The notes under the pieces: model-generated
Database searches by the model: none
Told to the model about the DNA's origin: nothing
The model's input: only the letters and a program-made list of their open reading frames with translations
Position numbers and translations under genes: made by a program
Assembly (NCBI GenBank): GCA_934630975.1
Contig: CAKTXH010000044.1
Location: 1-17,665, forward strand
Direction: 5' to 3'
DNA length: 17,665 nt
Source of the DNA: an uncultured Clostridia bacterium
GTDB lineage: Bacteria > Bacillota > Clostridia > Christensenellales > Aristaeellaceae
Shown here: positions 14,025-17,665 of the stretch, piece after piece
Numbering within the stretch: the stretch's first letter is position 1
Layout: every line of letters begins with the position of its first letter

Positions 14025-15338
14025 TTATTCCGCGCGCCAGAGCGGCGCCTGAACCAGAAAATACGTGCAGCCGATCACCGAGAACGGCGCATAGACTGAT
14101 TCAAACATGCCCACCAGAATGAACACCGTACAGAACGCCAGCGGCGTCGCCGCATACGGGCTTTCCCTGCGGTGCGCCCAGTAATAGCGAATCGCGCGGA
14201 TGAACGCCAGCGCCGTATAGCCAATCAGCAAAAGACCCGCGATGAAGCCGTTGTTGTAGGCCACGCCGAAAAACGCGTTGTGCGCGTTGAAATGGCGGTC
14301 GCCCGCGCCGTCCTTCTCGACCCATTCCCAAATCACGCTGTCCTTGTGGCCGTTCCACGTCAGGTTTTCCAGAATCGTCATCCAGATGCCCCAGCGGTCG
14401 CTGGTCAGGTCGTCCATGCTGATGGTTCTGTCCTCCGGCTCGGGCACGGTGATCGGGTTGCCGTAGGTCTCGTGGTTGTACACGGCGAGGTTGTAATCCT
14501 CCACCGCCGCTTCATACATCTTGTCCTTCGTGATCTTCACGCCCGCCGCGCCGCAGAGCACGATGAACACGCCCAGCAGCGCCAGCAGCCGCCCCGGATG
14601 CTTCGCCGTGCCCGCGATAATCGCCGCGACCAAAATCACGACCACGCCCGCAAACGCCAGCAGACCCGAGCGGGAGAGCGTCGCCAGCAGCGTCACCGCC
14701 GCCCAGACGCCCAGCAGCAGATACGCCAGCGCGGCCTTCCGCTTCTTTTCCGTAAAGCTTCCGTAGGCCAGCAGCAGCGCCGCCGTCGCCATCACGATGC
14801 AGCACATCGACAGGCAGTTCGCGTCATAAAAAACGCCCGTGTAGCCCGGATAGGCGAAACTCAGCGGCACGGCCAGATACGACCACGCCAGAAACGGCAG
14901 CACCGCGAACACCGCGCCGCGCAGAATCGAACGGAACGTCGAATCGTCGTCGCGCGAGGCGAAGACGGAGAACACAATCGGGTAGCAGATCAGCAGCGGC
15001 ACGCTTTCCGGCAGCCAGTCTTCGTAAAACAGGCCGGAAACCACCATCATCCCGTGCAGCGCGAACCAAAGCCCCGCCATGCCCTTGTGAAAGTGCACGC
15101 GCGTCTTTTGGCCGGGCGTGCGCGCCGTCAGCGTCACAAATGCCAGCAGGATCATGCCGAAGAGCACGAAGATCATCCAGCGCATCGGGAATTTCTGCTG
15201 CGTGAACAGCGAGCAGTAGCCAATCAGCGCGAAAATCGCCACGGTCAGCAGCCGCGAATCAAAAATCTCGTTGAAGATGCCCGTCACCCGGTCGTACAGG
15301 TTGAGCATCCCCGTTCCGTCAATGCCCTGCTTGCGCAT
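14025..15338 (-). CDS. O-antigen ligase/polymerase-like (Wzy/WaaL) membrane protein
   Basis: This 437-residue polytopic membrane protein has about ten hydrophobic segments and a large extracytoplasmic loop (about 268-350), the layout of the O-antigen ligase/polymerase family. These enzymes join lipid-linked repeat units, or move finished glycans, on the outer face of the membrane. Family marks are LATLSRSGLLAFAGVVVILV (SRSG at 222-225), the loop sequence SDRWGIW (313-319) with the conserved Arg, and NAHNAFFGVAYNNG (351-364) with the conserved His-Asn. The start at 15338 has TGGAGGAAAG upstream and overlaps the GT4 gene end by 20 bases. Polymerase is the more likely role in a Gram-positive setting; a ligase role cannot be excluded. 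Confidence 0.88.
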   Translation of the reverse strand: MRKQGIDGTGMLNLYDRVTGIFNEIFDSRLLTVAIFALIGYCSLFTQQKFPMRWMIFVLFGMILLAFVTLTARTPGQKTRVHFHKGMAGLWFALHGMMVVSGLFYEDWLPESVPLLICYPIVFSVFASRDDDSTFRSILRGAVFAVLPFLAWSYLAVPLSFAYPGYTGVFYDANCLSMCCIVMATAALLLAYGSFTEKKRKAALAYLLLGVWAAVTLLATLSRSGLLAFAGVVVILVAAIIAGTAKHPGRLLALLGVFIVLCGAAGVKITKDKMYEAAVEDYNLAVYNHETYGNPITVPEPEDRTISMDDLTSDRWGIWMTILENLTWNGHKDSVIWEWVEKDGAGDRHFNAHNAFFGVAYNNGFIAGLLLIGYTALAFIRAIRYYWAHRRESPYAATPLAFCTVFILVGMFESVYAPFSVIGCTYFLVQAPLWRAE

Positions 15339-16515
15339 GTTCTTTCCTCCAATGCTTCATGGCTTCGCGGTAAACCCCCGCGGTGATTTCGGCGTTGTGC
15401 GCCCATGTCAGTTCGCGCGCGTCGCGCATGCCGCGCGCCCGCAGCGCGTCGTATTTTTCGGGATGGGCGAACACGGCGCGCATGACGCGCTCCACCGCGT
15501 CCGTATCCCCGGCGGGCACGAGAAAGCCGTTCCCGCCGTCCGTGATCGTGTCGGCAATGCCCTCGTTTTCCGCGCCGACGGCGATACAGCCCGCCGCCAT
15601 CGCCTCGATGTAGACGATGCCGTAGCCCTCGCCCCAGCTCGGCAGAACGAACAGGTCGCTCTGCGCCATCCGCCGCAGCACTTCCCCGTGCGGCAGGCCG
15701 CCGGTCAGCATCACGCGGTTTTCCAGATGCAGCTCGGCGATTCGGTCTTTGAGCTGTTTCTCCATCTCGCCGATGCCCACGATGGTCAGCGTCGCATCCT
15801 CGTATTCGTCCGCCAGACGCGCGAACGCCTCCAGCGTTTTATCCATGCATTTCCTCGCCTTGAGCGTGCCGACGGAGATCACCGCGCGCGGCTTTCTCGT
15901 TTCGTTTTCCGGCACGAGCGAGAGATCCACGCCGTTCTGCACGACGCGGCTGATTTTTCCTGCCCCCCGATACGGCGCGACGCGCGAAAGCAGCAGGCTG
16001 GAAACCGCCATCAGCGCATCGACGTTTTGCGCGGTTTCGATGTTGCGCTTCCACGGCGTTTGGCCGGGGATGAAGTAATGGAACACGTCCGTCCCGTGCA
16101 CGGTCAGCGCCACGGGAACGCCCAGCGCCCGCCCCAGCAGCCGCCCCGCGTGTCCTTCCCGCGGGAGCATGTGCGCGTGGATGATATCAAACGGCTTTTC
16201 GGCGTGCAGCTTTTTCGCAATCGGCAGCGCCGCGCGATACATCGGATATCCGCCCAGCAGCTTTTCGCCCACGTTGCCCAGCGTCAGGCAGCGCGGAAAG
16301 TAGACGGGAATTCCGTCGATAACGTCCCGCTTCGGCGTTTTCCTGTCCGTTTCGGCCAGCGCCGGGCGGAGAGCCTGCATCATCGGCATCGTGCCCACGC
16401 AGGAGATGACCGTTACGTCGTGCCCCTGCGCCTTCAGCGCCTTCGCCTGCTCGTGCACATAAAAGCAGTACGGCGAATTATCCGCCAGCCGGTGAATCAT
16501 CATCAAAATCCGCAT
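15319..16515 (-). CDS. Family 4 glycosyltransferase
   Basis: This is a 398-residue retaining GT-B glycosyltransferase. The N-terminal half opens MRILMMIHRLADNS with the acceptor-side HGTDVFHYF (140-148). The C-terminal donor domain begins VVQNGVDLSLVPEN and SVGTLKARK, and holds GEGYGIVYIEAMAAGCIAV with the EX7E pair Glu296/Glu304 that binds the nucleotide sugar. It should add a sugar to the lipid-linked glycan in the cytosol. The start at 16515 has a perfect AGGAGGTGA site, and the upstream GT4 gene ends only 22 bases before it, with the ribosome site adjoining the repeat that closes that gene. Its end overlaps the polymerase-like gene by 20 bases, so both are co-translated. Donor and linkage are unknown. 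Confidence 0.94.
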   Translation of the reverse strand: MRILMMIHRLADNSPYCFYVHEQAKALKAQGHDVTVISCVGTMPMMQALRPALAETDRKTPKRDVIDGIPVYFPRCLTLGNVGEKLLGGYPMYRAALPIAKKLHAEKPFDIIHAHMLPREGHAGRLLGRALGVPVALTVHGTDVFHYFIPGQTPWKRNIETAQNVDALMAVSSLLLSRVAPYRGAGKISRVVQNGVDLSLVPENETRKPRAVISVGTLKARKCMDKTLEAFARLADEYEDATLTIVGIGEMEKQLKDRIAELHLENRVMLTGGLPHGEVLRRMAQSDLFVLPSWGEGYGIVYIEAMAAGCIAVGAENEGIADTITDGGNGFLVPAGDTDAVERVMRAVFAHPEKYDALRARGMRDARELTWAHNAEITAGVYREAMKHWRKEHAQAGH

Positions 16516-16524
16516 GCGGTCACC

Positions 16525-16572
16525 TCCTCTCCTTCAGTCAGCTTCGCTGACAGCTCCCTCGAAGAGGGAGCT
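16525..16572. repeat. REP-like family B copy 3, forming the end of a coding gene
   Basis: The element contains hairpin GTCAGCTTCGCTGAC (16537-16551) and hairpin AGCTCCCTC-GAA-GAGGGAGCT (16552-16572), preceded by CTCCTTCA. It is the same class as 10222-10271 and shares the GTCAGCGAAGCTGAC core (read on the other strand) with the right copy there. It covers the last 11 codons and stop of the upstream GT4 gene and abuts the ribosome site of the next one. Confidence 0.85.
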
Positions 16573-17644
16573 CCCGATACAATTCCATCCACATGCCCGC
16601 GATCCGCGGCCACGCATATTCCTTCGCGCGCTCCACGCATCGCTTTGACCGCTCTGCATAGCCCTGCATGACGCGCCCGAGCGCCTGAGCCTGCGCCTGT
16701 ACGTCGCCGCACGGCACGGCATACCCGACCTCGCCCTCCGGGAACTGGCCGTCAAAGCCCTGCCCCTTCGTATACAGCACGGGCACGCCTTGGCTCATCG
16801 CCTCCAGATAGACCATGCCGAACGTCTCCGCCGAGGATGGCACGAGCAGCACGTCGCAATCCGCGTAGAACGCCTTCATCGCGCCCATGCCCGATATGCG
16901 CCCCAGATAGCGATCCTTCATGTCCATCGCCGCGCAGAATTTCTCCTCGAGCGGGCCTTCTCCGCAGGCAACCATGATATCGCCCGCCGCATGCGCCGCG
17001 TTCAGCGCGTCGAGTGGATGCTTCCGTTCATTCATCAGCCCGGCAAAGCCTACGCGCACGGGGGCGCGCGGCGCAGTTCGGGGCGCGCCGTCCAGCCATG
17101 CGGGGTTGATGCCATTGGGAATAACGCGGATCTTTTCTTCCAGTTCAGTCCTTGCCGCGCCCGAAAACCAGCCGAGCGCCTTTTCCTTTGCCGCGCCGCC
17201 AAGGCAGACCACCCGCGCCGCGCCGCGCAGAATCCGCCGCGCCATCGGCCGCAGGTGCGGCTCGTATTTCCAAATCGCTTCCATGTCGCTGTATCGCAGC
17301 GTAACGACATACGGCAGGCCGCGCTTTTTCGCCAGCCGCGCAGCAATCGAACCGTCGGTAAACAGCGTGTGCGCGTGAATCAGCGTCACGCCCGACAGGT
17401 CGATCCGCTTTTCAATCGCCGGAACGCTCCTCTGCGCCTTGCGGAAGAAAAACAGCGCGTCGCTTTGCTTCACCGTCAGCGCGCGGACGGTCTTCACCCC
17501 GCGCGGCTCGTTTTTGTTCAGATCCGCCGCGCGCTTCTCCGGCACAAACACAACCTGTTCAAGTCCCTGCGCGTCCAGCGCTTCAAAAAGCTGCGGAAAG
17601 ACGGTCGAACCGGCGAGGTTGCAGCAGATATGCAGCACGCTCAC
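16538..17644 (-). CDS. Family 4 glycosyltransferase
   Basis: This 368-residue protein is a GT-B family 4 glycosyltransferase. It opens SVLHICCNLAGSTVFPQLFE, carries the acceptor-side motif LIHAHTLFTDGSIAARLAKK, IPNGINPAWLDG (175-186), VGFAGLMNERKHPLDAL, and the donor-binding AETFGMVYLEAMSQGVPVL with EX7E pair Glu273/Glu281. It likely adds a sugar during surface-polysaccharide assembly in the cytosol. The start is a GTG at 17644, preceded by GGCGGGTGA. Its last 11 residues (358-368, ELPLRGSCQRS) are read straight from a REP-like repeat, which also supplies the TGA stop, so the original C-terminus has probably been replaced or extended. It may be coupled to a gene just outside the window through a GTGA overlap. 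Confidence 0.93.
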   Translation of the reverse strand: MSVLHICCNLAGSTVFPQLFEALDAQGLEQVVFVPEKRAADLNKNEPRGVKTVRALTVKQSDALFFFRKAQRSVPAIEKRIDLSGVTLIHAHTLFTDGSIAARLAKKRGLPYVVTLRYSDMEAIWKYEPHLRPMARRILRGAARVVCLGGAAKEKALGWFSGAARTELEEKIRVIPNGINPAWLDGAPRTAPRAPVRVGFAGLMNERKHPLDALNAAHAAGDIMVACGEGPLEEKFCAAMDMKDRYLGRISGMGAMKAFYADCDVLLVPSSAETFGMVYLEAMSQGVPVLYTKGQGFDGQFPEGEVGYAVPCGDVQAQAQALGRVMQGYAERSKRCVERAKEYAWPRIAGMWMELYRELPLRGSCQRS

Positions 17645-17665
17645 CGCTTGTCACCCGCCTTTTTC
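17641..17665 (-). CDS. Possible last codons of an upstream gene
   Basis: Read leftward from the window edge, the frame gives KKAGDKR and then TGA at 17643-17641. That stop would overlap the GTG start of the glycosyltransferase by four bases (GTGA), a common coupling in this operon. Eight codons are too few to identify anything, and the assignment rests only on the overlap pattern. Confidence 0.3.

Noticed and set aside
14172..15386. 404-codon plus-strand frame opposite the polymerase-like gene
   Set aside because: Its composition is that of a reversed membrane-protein gene (Arg/His/Gln-rich), with no domain recognised.
15271..16671. 466-codon plus-strand frame opposite the GT4 gene
   Set aside because: Antisense shadow; the sense strand has a full GT4 protein with EX7E and a perfect ribosome site.
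1..17665. CRISPR arrays, tRNA or rRNA genes, transposases, phage or toxin-antitoxin genes
   Set aside because: None was seen. The only repeats are dispersed stem-loop elements without regular spacers, and no recombinase, transposase or paired toxin motifs appear in any supported gene.

Overview
The window looks like chromosomal DNA of a GC-rich member of the Bacillota, most likely an uncultured gut-type Clostridia. The grounds are strong AGGAGG-type ribosome sites, two near-perfect vegetative promoters (TTGACA or TTGACC, 17-base spacer, TATAAT), short hydrophobic signal peptides, and the intergenic stem-loop repeats. This is inference from style and gene content; no rRNA or other taxonomic marker is present. 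Fourteen complete genes run leftward, two run rightward (8203-9404), and a partial gene is cut at the left edge. A possible last codon stretch of another gene lies at the right edge.

Left region (1-4075): a pectin or rhamnogalacturonan oligosaccharide module. Reading along the minus strand it is rpiB, a GH28 polygalacturonase and a GH105 unsaturated-uronyl hydrolase, tightly packed. After a 252-base gap with its own consensus promoter comes a sugar-binding protein of an ABC importer. Neither hydrolase has a signal peptide, so the apparent plan is to import short pectic oligomers and finish them in the cytosol.

Middle left (4263-7878): a five-gene leftward operon from a good promoter at 7934-7962. 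It holds a GtrA-like membrane protein, a secreted and divergent LytR-CpsA-Psr-like protein, ProA (proline synthesis), a secreted NodB-type polysaccharide deacetylase and a small zinc-ribbon protein. Apart from ProA the theme is cell-envelope glycan handling. Divergent from it is a rightward pair, an orotate-phosphoribosyltransferase-like protein with an altered PRPP motif and a translationally coupled GNAT acetyltransferase. The pair ends at a clear bidirectional terminator (9403-9442).

Right region (9455-17665): a secreted CHAP-like amidase, then a six-gene leftward surface-polysaccharide operon. In transcription order this is two GT4 glycosyltransferases, an O-antigen ligase/polymerase-like membrane protein, a GT2 glycosyltransferase, a small polyprenyl-phosphate sugar-phosphate transferase that would start the glycan on lipid, and a large glycogen-debranching-like (alpha/alpha)6-barrel protein. 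The operon continues past the right edge. No flippase or chain-length regulator is visible here.

Two families of REP-like stem-loop repeats sit between or at the ends of genes. One copy of the second family forms the last 11 codons and the stop of a glycosyltransferase gene. No RNA genes, CRISPR arrays, transposases or phage genes were seen. I found no clearly novel system. The items most worth a second look are the altered phosphoribosyltransferase with its acetyltransferase partner, the altered LCP-like protein, and the repeat families.
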